A stretch of 60,170 nt of DNA from IMG/VR virus record IMGVR_UViG_3300046538_000299, positions 1 through 60,170 of that record. One strand, written 5' to 3'. This DNA comes from a virus. Shown piece by piece: positions 1-8,306 of this stretch. The position numbers and the translations under genes are program-made. The notes under the pieces were generated by a model. It was not told the origin of the DNA. It ran no database searches and saw only the letters and a list, made by a program, of their open reading frames with translations. How positions within the stretch are numbered: position 1 is the stretch's first letter; each line of letters opens with the position of its first letter.

Positions 1-1116
1 CTATCCGGCGATTTCGCTGATATCCAAGTCGGGTACCGCCTCTGACCAGACCACTTCCGCGTGATCCTTCTGGTAGTTTTTGGTCATCTCCTCGCTGGCA
101 TGTCCGGCGATCTTTTGCCCGTCCTTTCCGGCTTTCTTGTACAGATGCAGCGAAAGCGCTCTGACTTCATGGAAGCCCGGCATCTCTTCTTCCCTCCATC
201 CCTTGTAACAATCCGCTGCCTCCCGCGCTTCCTTGAAAGCCCTGGTCAGATACCGTTCCTCAATCTTGGTCCAGTGCTCTTTCGTTTCAGCCTGCTTCTG
301 TTTCTTTCGCTCCGGCCGTCGGTGGATCAGAAACGGGGAGACGATGTTGTCTCGGCAGTGGCTGATGACCCGCTGAAGCTCTGGTGTGACCCTGAACCGG
401 ATCCATGCCATGTCCGAAGCTTTGGCGGTCTTCTGCTGCACCACGTAGAGGTATCCATCCTTCACGTCTTCGAACTTCATGGACAGAATGTCGGTGCGCC
501 GCTGCGCTGTAATCAGCGCAAGATCAATTGCGTTCTGCAGCCAAGCGGGCGATTTCTCCCGGATGGCTTTCAGGCCTTCGACGGTGTGGCGCTTGCGGGC
601 TTTCTTTTCGATCCGGCTGATCGTGCTCATTGCGGGGTTGTCGGGGCACAGCCCCTTCGCTGCGGCGTGGTTGAATATATCGATCAGCAGTGCGCGGCAC
701 TGGTTTGCAGTACGAGGCGTTACCGAATCCAGCAGCTCGGCGATCATGCGAATTGTGATCTGGTCGATAGCCTTGCCTTCGAACGCCTTCCGAAAACGTC
801 GAAAGTGCACCCCGTACAGGTCGAGCGTCCCCTGGGAGAGCTCGCGAGGAGGCAGCACCTTCTCTTCATACTGGGTCAGGAATGCGGTGAACAGCTCTGC
901 TGACTCGCCCATCACTGCGTTAACCAGGTCGGCCCCCTGCATGAAGGCGAGGTTCAATTGCTTGGCCGCGTCTACCGCTTTGACCCGATCGGCGCCGAAC
1001 GGAAACCACTTTCCATCGGTTGGCCGGCGGTACCGGTATGTTCCGCGCCGATCATCCAGGTAGAGGTTCGGCGGCAAGCCTCTGTTCGACTTGTTACGCG
1101 GCCGTGGCACCATCAT
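1..1116 (-). CDS. int: Tyrosine recombinase, lambda Int type (prophage integrase)
   Basis: Site-specific recombinase that inserts and excises the prophage. The N-terminus (RGLPPNLYLDD..TYRYRRPTDGK) closely follows the arm-binding domain of lambda Int. The catalytic set is visible at lambda-like positions: R206 (TAQRR), K229 (QQKT), H316-x-x-R319 (HEVR), H339 (GHAS) and nucleophile Y348. At 371 residues it is near the 356 of lambda Int. I start at the ATG at 1114-1116, which overlaps the xis stop; an in-frame extension to 1179 lies inside xis and lacks an RBS. The gene ends at the first base of the window, so the left attachment site must lie just outside. Confidence 0.96.
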   Translation of the reverse strand: MMVPRPRNKSNRGLPPNLYLDDRRGTYRYRRPTDGKWFPFGADRVKAVDAAKQLNLAFMQGADLVNAVMGESAELFTAFLTQYEEKVLPPRELSQGTLDLYGVHFRRFRKAFEGKAIDQITIRMIAELLDSVTPRTANQCRALLIDIFNHAAAKGLCPDNPAMSTISRIEKKARKRHTVEGLKAIREKSPAWLQNAIDLALITAQRRTDILSMKFEDVKDGYLYVVQQKTAKASDMAWIRFRVTPELQRVISHCRDNIVSPFLIHRRPERKKQKQAETKEHWTKIEERYLTRAFKEAREAADCYKGWREEEMPGFHEVRALSLHLYKKAGKDGQKIAGHASEEMTKNYQKDHAEVVWSEAVPDLDISEIAG

Positions 1117-1325
1117 GCAGCTCCTTTCAATACCATCGCTACGAGCTCGTTTCCGGCGGACTTGTTGAAGGCCGCCCAATCGATATACCAGAGTTTTCCA
1201 ATCTGCTCGCCCGGGAGCTTGCCGTCTCGGATGTAATTGCGGATCGCTTGGGAGCAGGGCGGCGTGCCGTTCTCCCCCCAGCGCCGGCGGCGGAATTCGC
1301 TGATCTTTATCAGTTCGCGCTTCAT
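1113..1325 (-). CDS. xis: Excisionase-like DNA-binding protein
   Basis: A 70-residue basic protein directly upstream of int and overlapping its start by 4 bases, the usual place for xis. It has a winged-helix/MerR-like pattern (ISEFRRRRWG..PPCSQAIRNYIRDGKLPGEQIGKLWYIDWAAF), where the helix picks the DNA and the GKLWYID strand forms the wing. Excisionases bend DNA at the attachment site and steer Int towards excision. Family call is by pattern and position. Confidence 0.85.
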   Translation of the reverse strand: MKRELIKISEFRRRRWGENGTPPCSQAIRNYIRDGKLPGEQIGKLWYIDWAAFNKSAGNELVAMVLKGAA

Positions 1326-1347
1326 GTTGGCTACCTCCGTCCGGTGG

Positions 1348-1857
1348 CTATGAGGGGTTGAGTGCTGGGTATTTGGCCAAGGCTGCGTCGGCGATCTTCA
1401 TCGCTGCTTGGGCTTCGTTGACGTAGGCAGGATCGAAGCCGCCGCACAGGTGAATCGTTACCTGGCAGGCATGCAGGTTTTCGCGGTTGAGCTTCAGCGC
1501 TGCGGTCAGATCCTCGCGCGCTGCGCCTTCAGCCCGGCCAATGTCCCAGAACCGTTTCGCCCAATGACCTTCCGGAGGCTCGTTCGAGTTCTGGTAGCCG
1601 AACGCCATGGCGCCGGTGATGGCATCGCACAGGTCACGCTTGTAGGCGTTATCGCCGTCGATGGTAAGGCCGCGACGACGCAATGTGCTGACTACCTCGT
1701 CGTCTTGCAGGTCCATATCTTTGAGTACGATTTCTTCTTCTGGCTTGCTGGGTGTGTAGATGACCAGTGCGATTTTTGCTTCTGACCAGAGGTGTTCGCT
1801 GATCTTCACTAATGCGTCGTTGGCGATCGTGTTGAAGCGTTGAAGAATTGCAGACAT
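1348..1857 (-). CDS. Hypothetical early phage protein (169 aa)
   Basis: Acidic soluble protein, start ATG at 1855-1857 with GGAAT upstream; a longer in-frame reading to 2109 runs across the divergent gene at 1969 and is not credible. The C-terminal half reads as helical (EDLTAALKLNRENLHACQVTIHLCGGFDPAYVNEAQ..). No recognised domain. Position behind xis suggests it belongs to the leftward early operon but its role is unknown. Confidence 0.75.
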   Translation of the reverse strand: MSAILQRFNTIANDALVKISEHLWSEAKIALVIYTPSKPEEEIVLKDMDLQDDEVVSTLRRRGLTIDGDNAYKRDLCDAITGAMAFGYQNSNEPPEGHWAKRFWDIGRAEGAAREDLTAALKLNRENLHACQVTIHLCGGFDPAYVNEAQAAMKIADAALAKYPALNPS

Positions 1858-1968
1858 AGGAATTCCTCGCCCGCCGTACACCGGCAGACATGTAGATGGA
1901 TGAATAAGAGATTTGGAGAAAATTTTGCTCTGTATTGCTACCATCCCCTGCCTAACAAGGAGGGCGGT

Positions 1969-2313
1969 ATGGAAACGTTCGTGTGGGGCTTGGCGCTGGC
2001 AGCAGTTGTAGGCATAGGGAAAGTCGCTTGGTCCGCGCCGAAGCTTTACCAGATGCTCCCTAATTGGGTTGTTTTGGTCGCCTTCATCATCTTTCAGACG
2101 TGCTTCCAAATCTGGGACTTCGCTATAAGGCTCGATAGCTCGAAACTTCGTGATTTTGCGCCGGCGAAGAGTGCTGAGATGCTTATGCTTTCAGAGACTT
2201 TGACGGTTCCAACATCGTGGTGGATCGGCTTAGTGTGCGGTTTCGTCTACCTAATGCTTTTACAAATGCTTGCCGCCCTAAAAATTCATCACGACGAGAA
2301 AGTGTCCCAGTAA
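1969..2313 (+). CDS. Small membrane protein, plus-strand accessory gene
   Basis: 114 residues with a strong RBS (AAGGAGGGCGGT) before ATG 1969. Hydrophobic segments at roughly residues 4-20, 30-50 and 85-105 suggest two or three membrane passes. It runs against the leftward operon and has its own start signals, the pattern of a lysogenic-conversion gene ('moron'). Function unknown; superinfection exclusion would be a guess. Confidence 0.75.
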   Translation: METFVWGLALAAVVGIGKVAWSAPKLYQMLPNWVVLVAFIIFQTCFQIWDFAIRLDSSKLRDFAPAKSAEMLMLSETLTVPTSWWIGLVCGFVYLMLLQMLAALKIHHDEKVSQ

Positions 2314-2374
2314 CTGGCATGCCTGCATACGCAGCAGGCAATAGGGATAGGGCGGGGCCGAACGGGCGGCGGGG

Positions 2375-3154
2375 TTACTGCGTGGCGGCGGGGTGCGTAG
2401 CGTTCCACTGTGCGAAGGCTTCCTGCGTAGTTGCCGCAGTGATCGTCTCGTCGCAGGTGTGACAGAAGGCCTTCCCGCCGCACGCACCGACATCGCGATG
2501 CCCGAGCTTGCACGGGTTCATATGCCAGTCTTCGTCGCTCAACGCCGCATCGAGTTCCGGATATTCCGGCCGCTCTGGCGGGTAGGCATCTGCCGTCATT
2601 GCCTGGTCAATCGCGGCGCGCAAGTTCTCGTCGTAGTTCTCGCCGATCACGCGCTCATGCGGTTTGTCCATCCAGCGCCCGACGATCTCAACGCAGGACG
2701 TATAGTCGCCGGTATCGCCCAGCGCGCTGCTGTGATGACGCACGTCCCAAAAGTTCGCTTCCAGCGCGTCAAGCCGCTCCTTGTCCTTTTTCAGGTCGTC
2801 GACAAGCTCATCCGCCACGTTCAAGCGCTGCTGGAGCGCGGCGTTCTCGGCCTGCAGGCGGGTTACGTCCGGATGCAGTTCGAGCGTGTCCGCATCTGGG
2901 TCGATCAGTTTGTTCGCAGGGTCGAGCAGCACCAACAATCCGAAAGTCACGCGGAAGATTGAGCCGTGATCATTGATTTCCAAAAGCTTGCGCAACACTT
3001 GCTGACACTGTTCGGGGTCTTCGATATCGAAGACATCATCGTCACTGTCCATCGCCTCTGGAACCCATTCCTTTTGGAGGAATTCGATAAAGCTTGCGGT
3101 TTGCTGGGCGACCTCAAGATCTTGCTCGCTGGCGCGAGCCATTTTCATTGGCAT
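2375..3154 (-). CDS. Early protein with C-terminal zinc-ribbon of Lar type
   Basis: About 259 residues. The middle (ENAALQQRLNVADELVDDLKKDKERLDAL) is a coiled coil. The C-terminus (NPCKLGH..GACGGKAFCHTCDE.. EEAFAQWN-like ending) resembles the short cysteine-rich domain of Lar/restriction-alleviation proteins, where paired cysteines hold zinc and the chain ends in a 'EAxxxWN' helix. I prefer the ATG at 3154 (AGGGATATCGCC before it) to the one at 3175, which falls inside a palindrome. The neighbour is a DNA methyltransferase, which fits a restriction-evasion role, but this is inference. Confidence 0.7.
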   Translation of the reverse strand: MPMKMARASEQDLEVAQQTASFIEFLQKEWVPEAMDSDDDVFDIEDPEQCQQVLRKLLEINDHGSIFRVTFGLLVLLDPANKLIDPDADTLELHPDVTRLQAENAALQQRLNVADELVDDLKKDKERLDALEANFWDVRHHSSALGDTGDYTSCVEIVGRWMDKPHERVIGENYDENLRAAIDQAMTADAYPPERPEYPELDAALSDEDWHMNPCKLGHRDVGACGGKAFCHTCDETITAATTQEAFAQWNATHPAATQ

Positions 3155-3166
3155 GGCGATATCCCT

Positions 3167-3212
3167 GTAACCCATTCAGGTTACTTTTAGAGATGTAACC
3201 TCTGGAGGTTAC
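3167..3212. promoter_or_regulatory. Two tandem GTAACC-N6-GGTTAC palindromes
   Basis: Perfect dyads at 3167-3184 and 3195-3212, each GTAACC, six bases, GGTTAC, with starts 28 bp apart. They fill the space between the methyltransferase stop and the start of the 2375-3154 gene. Two identical dyads in an upstream region suggest an operator for a dimeric repressor; no terminator-type T-run is present. Confidence 0.6.
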
Positions 3213-3223
3213 TTTGGGGTTGG

Positions 3224-5317
3224 TCAGGCGGCGACGGCCTGGCGTTGAGTTGCGCGCCATGGGTCGTTGGCGCGGGCGAGGGCGGCCATCGGCGGCGGGC
3301 TTACGCTGTTGCCGCACATGTGGACCTGCTCGGTCTTCGTGAACGGCTTGCCGTCGGCGCCGTGCGTGATGATGTAGTCCGGCGGGAAGCCCTGCGCTCG
3401 GTACAGCTCGGCCGGTTGCAGCATCCGCAGCCGGATATCCACGATCACGTAGGGGGTGCCCTTGACCATGACGGTGACCAGGCCAAGCCGATCCTTGGTC
3501 GTGATCGTTGGCGCCGGCTGATCGCAGGAGCTCATGTTCTCGGTGCCGTAATAGCTGATCAGGAACGCAGCAACCCGCAGCGCCCCTTCTTCATGCTCGG
3601 GCGAAAGCTCAAAGCTGACCAGCGAACTCTTTCCGCCACCACCGGCGGTGATCGTCGGCGATGGGTCGGTCAGTGCCTGGCCAACGCTGGCGCCGAACTG
3701 ACGCTCCATGAAAGCAGTCATCAGGCCGTGATGGGTGCCGCCAGCGCTCACAGTGTGCAGTGGCTCATCCGCTGCCCGGGCGTCACAGTTGCCGCGCAGG
3801 TGCAGGAGACTCGCCGTCACCAGTTGCTGCTGACTGCCGGTATTCGTCACCGTGGTCATCGGGTCGTTGAGGCTTTTCGCGTCGGTGGTGTTGAAGCCGC
3901 CATTCATTTGCGCCATGAACGCGGTGGCGAAGCCCATGGCGTGGGCGGCGCCAGCTGGGCGCTGGTAGTTGCCACCGCTGGTGATGGTGGGAAGAGGCTC
4001 GTCTAGCGCCTTGCCTTCATCGTCGAACCGGAACTTGACCAAGTGCGCAGCGGCAATCGCGTGCTTCACGCCGCCAGCGACAACCGTGCCGAGAGGCTGA
4101 TCCATATCCTGCGTACGCGGCTGCTGGCCTTCACGTTCACCGTAACCCGTTTGCACGAGGGTAGGGCTGATCAATGTCAGTTCGCCCCGGTTGGCGCAGG
4201 TCACGGTCGGCAGAGGTTCGAGTGGATCGTTGATGCGGTCGCCGCCCTGGTGCGTTGCTGGCGCGATCACCGGGCTGACGACAGAGAAAGAACCACCTTT
4301 CGGGTAGGACGTCACTGTCCGCAGCGGCTCATTCATCGATTGCACCGCCTCGGTCGACCAGTTCGCGATCGGCACAATGAAGGGGGTAGGGTTGTCGATA
4401 ACGAACTTCTTCATGCCCTTGGCGATCCGGCGCTTGGTGGCGTCGGCCAGTTCATCCTTGCGCCCGAAGATGCTTTTGCCCAGGTCGCTGAAGTCGATGC
4501 ACTCGGCGGCGGTGCGGTATTTCTGCTGGCCTTTCGCGGGCTTCTTAGCGTGTGTCGGCTCTGGCCACACAATCGGCTTACCGTCACAGCGAGCAATCAT
4601 GAACAGGCGCTCCCGACTAGTCGGCGCGCCGAAGTCGCAGGCCTTGATGACGCGCCACTCGACGGCGTAGCCCATGCCTTCCAGCAGATGTACGAACCGG
4701 CGCCAGGTAGTGCCGCGGCGCTTCGGATCGGGAACCAGAAACTGCTGGCCTACTGGAACAACCTCGCCAGGTGCGGCGACAACCTTCTCGATGACTTCCT
4801 TCCCTTTGGCGTTCAGCACGGTCACCAGCTTAATGGCCCGGCCGCTTTCCTTGTCGCGCTTGGCGATCAGCGGACCCCACTGAAGGATTTGCTTCACGTT
4901 TTCCAGGCTGATGACACGAGGCGTTTTCTTGCCGGCCCACTTCAAGCCAATCCACGACAGGTTTCGGATCTCACGCTTGCGCGGCTGTCCGCCAGCTGCC
5001 TGGCTGTGGTGCGTACAGTCGGGCGACATGTGAAACCATCCCACTGCCTTGCCGCCGCACTCCGTATCCGGATCACCCTCGAACACGTCGGTGGTGAAAT
5101 GCTTGGCGCCAGGGTGGTTGATGGTGTGCATGCTGATCGCCTTGGCACTGTGGTTCTTCGCCACACTGACCTTACGCCCGAGACCCATTTCCAGCCCGGT
5201 ACCGGCGCCGCCACCGCCGCAGAAGAAGTCCACGACGATCTCATCGTCTTGCGGGTCGAAGCCAAGGCCGTACTGAGTTTTGAAATCGAAGGGGTGTTTC
5301 TTCTGATGTGCAGACAT
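3224..5317 (-). CDS. DNA cytosine-C5 methyltransferase, orphan, with repeat-rich target domain
   Basis: 697 residues; transfers methyl from SAM to cytosine C5. Motif I is at residues 29-42 (VDFFCGGGGAGTG), motif IV carries the nucleophile Cys101 (SPDCTHHSQ, not the common PPC), motif VI is E139-N-V, and motif X is near the end (CGNSVSPPPMAA). Between motifs VIII and X lie eight degenerate copies of [DN]-x-P-x-x-T-[VI], spaced 30-60 residues. The start has GAGGATC upstream. No restriction nuclease is adjacent, so it probably protects phage DNA from host restriction. Known related phage methylases are of similar length. Confidence 0.92.
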   Translation of the reverse strand: MSAHQKKHPFDFKTQYGLGFDPQDDEIVVDFFCGGGGAGTGLEMGLGRKVSVAKNHSAKAISMHTINHPGAKHFTTDVFEGDPDTECGGKAVGWFHMSPDCTHHSQAAGGQPRKREIRNLSWIGLKWAGKKTPRVISLENVKQILQWGPLIAKRDKESGRAIKLVTVLNAKGKEVIEKVVAAPGEVVPVGQQFLVPDPKRRGTTWRRFVHLLEGMGYAVEWRVIKACDFGAPTSRERLFMIARCDGKPIVWPEPTHAKKPAKGQQKYRTAAECIDFSDLGKSIFGRKDELADATKRRIAKGMKKFVIDNPTPFIVPIANWSTEAVQSMNEPLRTVTSYPKGGSFSVVSPVIAPATHQGGDRINDPLEPLPTVTCANRGELTLISPTLVQTGYGEREGQQPRTQDMDQPLGTVVAGGVKHAIAAAHLVKFRFDDEGKALDEPLPTITSGGNYQRPAGAAHAMGFATAFMAQMNGGFNTTDAKSLNDPMTTVTNTGSQQQLVTASLLHLRGNCDARAADEPLHTVSAGGTHHGLMTAFMERQFGASVGQALTDPSPTITAGGGGKSSLVSFELSPEHEEGALRVAAFLISYYGTENMSSCDQPAPTITTKDRLGLVTVMVKGTPYVIVDIRLRMLQPAELYRAQGFPPDYIITHGADGKPFTKTEQVHMCGNSVSPPPMAALARANDPWRATQRQAVAA

Positions 5318-5321
5318 AGGG

Positions 5322-5345
5322 GATCCTCGGCAGTGGCGTGATTCA
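5322..5345 (-). repeat. 24-bp leader repeat, copy 1
   Basis: Sequence starting GATCCTCGGCAGTGGCGTGA, five bases upstream of the methyltransferase start; matches 7101-7124 at 23 of 24 positions. On the minus strand it supplies the GAGGATC ribosome-binding stretch. Confidence 0.85.
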
Positions 5346-5391
5346 TTTTGGTGGGTTATGTTCGAGCCACATAAATCCGAGCGTGGCCGTA

Positions 5392-6087
5392 ATGAAGCAA
5401 TGGTGTGAATGGTGGAGTAAAAAAATAAATTGGTGGGTAAGCCAAAAGCTTGAGTGGTACGCAGGCTGCGGAACGATGATTTATATGGGCATTATTGTTT
5501 TGGTTATGGCCGCAAAACACGATTCTTTATTCGACTTGGAGTTAAACGAACTTGGAGATTTCTTAGCTGGAGCCTTTGGACCAATTGCGTTTCTCTGGCT
5601 TGTCTTGGGTTACATACAGCAGGGGGCTGAGCTCCGCCAAGGCACTGAGGCTCTTCTGTTGCAGGCGACCGAGTTAAACTCCTCAGTCAAGCAGCAGGCT
5701 GCGATTGCGGAAGCTCAAAGGATCAGTCTTATAAATTATGATAGATCTCTAGAGCCTCTACTCGCGCTTAAATTTGAATCTTATGAATTTATTGAAGGCG
5801 ATGCGTACGATCTTTATTCACTTACAAATATGGGAGCTTATTGCGAATGCTTGGTTATCAACCACCTACAAGGTCTCGACGAGTTTCGGGCCGCCGGACT
5901 TCATACCCTGTTCAAAGATGAGTCAAAAAAGTTCTATTTGCAGCCAAGCAACGATGAACAGATGACCTTATTGGTAAGGTACAAAAGAAGTAATGGATCA
6001 GAAGGGGCGCAGGGATTTGTGATTGGTTATCACTATGATGAGGATGGCTACAGTGTGCTGGTTTCAAAACTTCCATTCGTAATTTAG
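5392..6087 (+). CDS. Membrane-anchored hypothetical protein, accessory gene
   Basis: 231 residues from ATG 5392 (a GTG at 5338 is possible but overlaps the leader repeat). Two membrane segments near the N-terminus (GTMIYMGIIVLVMAA and AGAFGPIAFLWLVLGYI) are followed by a short coiled coil and a soluble domain of about 120 residues. It is AT-richer than its neighbours and stands on the opposite strand between the methyltransferase and the TGT-like gene. The layout resembles other two-pass 'TM plus cytosolic domain' phage morons here (32371, 58652). Function unknown. Confidence 0.72.
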   Translation: MKQWCEWWSKKINWWVSQKLEWYAGCGTMIYMGIIVLVMAAKHDSLFDLELNELGDFLAGAFGPIAFLWLVLGYIQQGAELRQGTEALLLQATELNSSVKQQAAIAEAQRISLINYDRSLEPLLALKFESYEFIEGDAYDLYSLTNMGAYCECLVINHLQGLDEFRAAGLHTLFKDESKKFYLQPSNDEQMTLLVRYKRSNGSEGAQGFVIGYHYDEDGYSVLVSKLPFVI

Positions 6088-6129
6088 TTGAAGTGTCTGG
6101 GCAACCACAAGGGATGGTATCAACGCCCT

Positions 6130-6855
6130 CTACAGCGTCAGTTCTATCTGCGGTTCTTGGAGCCAGATCGCCGCGCTGTTATGTGCCTCTATCCGGTCTG
6201 CGATCACGCTTGCACGCTGGCCAGCAGTTGGCGGTGCGTACATGCCGAAGCGGCTGATGCTGCCGCCATTCACCGCGGCGTTCGTGGAGTCAGCAGAGGC
6301 AAATGGCAGGCGCTGGAAGATGGCGGGGTCCAGCATTCTCAAGCCGTGAAGGCGACAGGTCGGGCGGCCCTGATCGTCACAGATGGCGTCCATCGCAGCG
6401 CTCATCCGCTTCCACCAGGATCCAGCGCCCGGTGTCGCCCACTGACCGGAGCTGCCGATGGCAACTGTCCGCCAGCACCTTGCCAGCCTCTGCAGCCGAT
6501 CAAGCGACTCGTGCAAATGCCAGACGGGCACGCCCCGCAACTCTTCAGGCCACTGCCGAACGAGGCTGTCGTTCGCGTCTTCGTCACCGTCGATCACGTC
6601 AGGAATGAGCGCCCAGGTGAATCCGGGGTGGCGGTGCCAGTCTTCCACCCACCGTGTATAACCATCGACGTCTACCTGGCCGCCTTTCTTCCACACCGTG
6701 AACGCGCCATTGTCGAAAACAAATGACTTGCACACATCGGCCACAATCCCGAGATCGTCTTTGCGGGGGAAGGGCACCAGCGCGTGGCGCCCGGCCAAGA
6801 ACTTCGCAGCGTCCTCACGCTTTCCGCCGACTGGCGTGCCGTGGTAATGGATCAT
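6130..6855 (-). CDS. TGT/DpdA-like TIM-barrel protein (possible base-exchange enzyme)
   Basis: 241 residues. The pattern FVFDNGAFTVW, WALIPDVIDGD, a PVWHLHES strand, IAIGSSGQW-like turn, CRLHGLRML and FASADSTNA follows the order of conserved blocks in phage tRNA-guanine-transglycosylase-like proteins, the group that includes DpdA enzymes which swap guanine for 7-deazaguanine in DNA. Acidic residues in DNGAF and PDVIDG would be the candidate catalytic pair. No queuosine/preQ0 synthesis gene is in the window, so host preQ0 would have to be used. Family assignment is by memory of these blocks, so moderate. Confidence 0.55.
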   Translation of the reverse strand: MIHYHGTPVGGKREDAAKFLAGRHALVPFPRKDDLGIVADVCKSFVFDNGAFTVWKKGGQVDVDGYTRWVEDWHRHPGFTWALIPDVIDGDEDANDSLVRQWPEELRGVPVWHLHESLDRLQRLARCWRTVAIGSSGQWATPGAGSWWKRMSAAMDAICDDQGRPTCRLHGLRMLDPAIFQRLPFASADSTNAAVNGGSISRFGMYAPPTAGQRASVIADRIEAHNSAAIWLQEPQIELTL

Positions 6856-7097
6856 CCGCTCAGCCTCACGGTTTCAATCTCGACGCCTTGGTGCGTTGCG
6901 ATGATGGTCTGATCGCCGCCAAGGGTGTCGGACAGGTGGTCCGCAATCTGCTCATGCCAGCCGGTTTTAATCAGTGCCGTCGCCGACTTGATGTGCTCGA
7001 CGTGGATCATCGCTGACGACTTAATTTCGAGCCGGTAGACAATCATCTCGCCGTCGGCGGGGCAGACAGCCGCAAAGGTGTGCCGGTAGGTGTTCAT
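6852..7097 (-). CDS. Hypothetical early protein (81 aa)
   Basis: Overlaps the TGT-like gene by 4 bases (ATGA), so the two are translationally coupled. Contains MNTYRHTFAAVCPADGEMIVYRLEIKS, a beta-rich opening typical of small phage proteins, then HVEHIKSATALIKTGWHEQIADHLSDTLGG. No recognised family. Coupling suggests it works with, or is dosed with, the TGT-like protein. Confidence 0.72.
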   Translation of the reverse strand: MNTYRHTFAAVCPADGEMIVYRLEIKSSAMIHVEHIKSATALIKTGWHEQIADHLSDTLGGDQTIIATHQGVEIETVRLSG

Positions 7098-7100
7098 GCT

Positions 7101-7124
7101 GATCCTCGTCAGTGGCGTGATTCA
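7101..7124 (-). repeat. 24-bp leader repeat, copy 2
   Basis: Second copy of the repeat at 5322-5345, one mismatch, four bases upstream of the gene ending the coupled pair 6130-7097. Confidence 0.85.
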
Positions 7125-7172
7125 AAGTTGGGAATGGCCTACGCTTACCTCTCCACAGGAAGGGAGAAGGTC

Positions 7173-7388
7173 ATGAGCGAGAACCGGGAATTGGCGCTAT
7201 CTATCGCGCTTGAAGCTGTACTGAACGCAGCGCGCGAGCTTCACGTGGATGTGGATGAGCTTTGCGAGCAGGCAATCGGGTCGCTGACGTTTCTGCCTAA
7301 GAGCGTATCGCCGTCTGTTGTTGCCGCTATCCGAGAGATCGAGGTTGCAGCTGATGCGCTCGATTACGACGGGGTGGATGGCGGTTGA
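7173..7388 (+). CDS. Hypothetical acidic protein (71 aa)
   Basis: ATG 7173 follows GGGAGAAGG at good spacing. All-helical, acidic (ENRELALSIALEAVLNAARELHVDVDELCEQA). No family recognised. Plus-strand, against the leftward operon. Confidence 0.6.
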   Translation: MSENRELALSIALEAVLNAARELHVDVDELCEQAIGSLTFLPKSVSPSVVAAIREIEVAADALDYDGVDGG

Positions 7389-7506
7389 TCTGGTGGTGAG
7401 CTCAGGCTCAGCTATAGCTTTGTCTCGGGGTTTACTCGCTCAAAGAAAGCTAATACTTCTCTCGTCGGATCGGGAAATTAAAATATGACGATAATCGAGG
7501 TTTCTA

Positions 7507-8214
7507 ATGGTAAGGGATGACGGAAGAGTGACTTCGCCAGTTGTTATGCTCGACGAACCAATAACCGATCCAGAGGCTGCTATATCATATGCTTCTAATG
7601 ATCTCGATGCATGGAAGCGACTTTACGAGCTTTGTATCGATCTCAGAAATTTTGAAATATCTCAGCTAGTGCAGCGAAATAATTTCTTCATGATATTTCA
7701 AGGTGTTCTTTTGGCTGGTGTTTGTCAATCCGCTGGACAGATTCCTATCGTAAGCTTTATGGTCTGCTTGGCTGGTATTGTAGTGTCTTTGTTACAAGCT
7801 GGGATGGCATGTGGCGCAAAATATTGGCAAGTGCACTGGGAAGTAAATACAGTCAACGCGGAAAAATCCATGACGCGTATGATAAAGATTCATGGCAAAA
7901 TAAGAAATAAAATTGCTACGGATGGAGTCTTGATCGATCCCCTGCTTTTATCGCGTTTACAGCATAGGCAGTTTCTAATTCATTTGTTTCAAGATGACTA
8001 CAACACCGAATCTATCAAAGCATCATTGGGGGGCAGTAGGATAAAGAGACGCTTCATCAACGGCCTGATAATGCGTCGATTTTCTTCAAGTAGAATACCA
8101 ATCTATGCTGGAATCTTTCTGTCGCTTATATGGGCAGTCCTTTTGGTCAATACCACTAACCTAAGCTGGGGGGTTAGCATGCCAACCTTCATCTCGGGCT
8201 TCCCTTCAAGATAA
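7507..8214 (+). CDS. RipA-like multi-pass membrane protein, accessory gene
   Basis: 235 residues. After an acidic head comes WKRLYELCIDLRNFEISQLVQRNNFFMIFQGVLLAGV, close to the pattern of RipA-family octameric membrane proteins, then a second membrane segment (FMVCLAGIVVSLLQAGM) and a third near residue 205 (IYAGIFLSLIWAVLLV). AT-rich relative to the flanks, its own start at 7507 with GAGG upstream. Probable moron; role unknown. Confidence 0.68.
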   Translation: MVRDDGRVTSPVVMLDEPITDPEAAISYASNDLDAWKRLYELCIDLRNFEISQLVQRNNFFMIFQGVLLAGVCQSAGQIPIVSFMVCLAGIVVSLLQAGMACGAKYWQVHWEVNTVNAEKSMTRMIKIHGKIRNKIATDGVLIDPLLLSRLQHRQFLIHLFQDDYNTESIKASLGGSRIKRRFINGLIMRRFSSSRIPIYAGIFLSLIWAVLLVNTTNLSWGVSMPTFISGFPSR

Positions 8215-8306
8215 GGCTGCGCCAAGACGATACACGCTGATTGGCGAATAGGTTGGTGGTGGGCTATACGTGGTGGCCGGCATGGGGCCGGGTTAAGGAG
8301 TGAGAA

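Noticed and set aside
3224-5317. Complete restriction-modification system
   Set aside because: No nuclease gene is next to the methyltransferase.
4043-5341. 432-residue open frame antisense to the methyltransferase
   Set aside because: The minus strand carries all C5-methyltransferase motifs; this frame has none.
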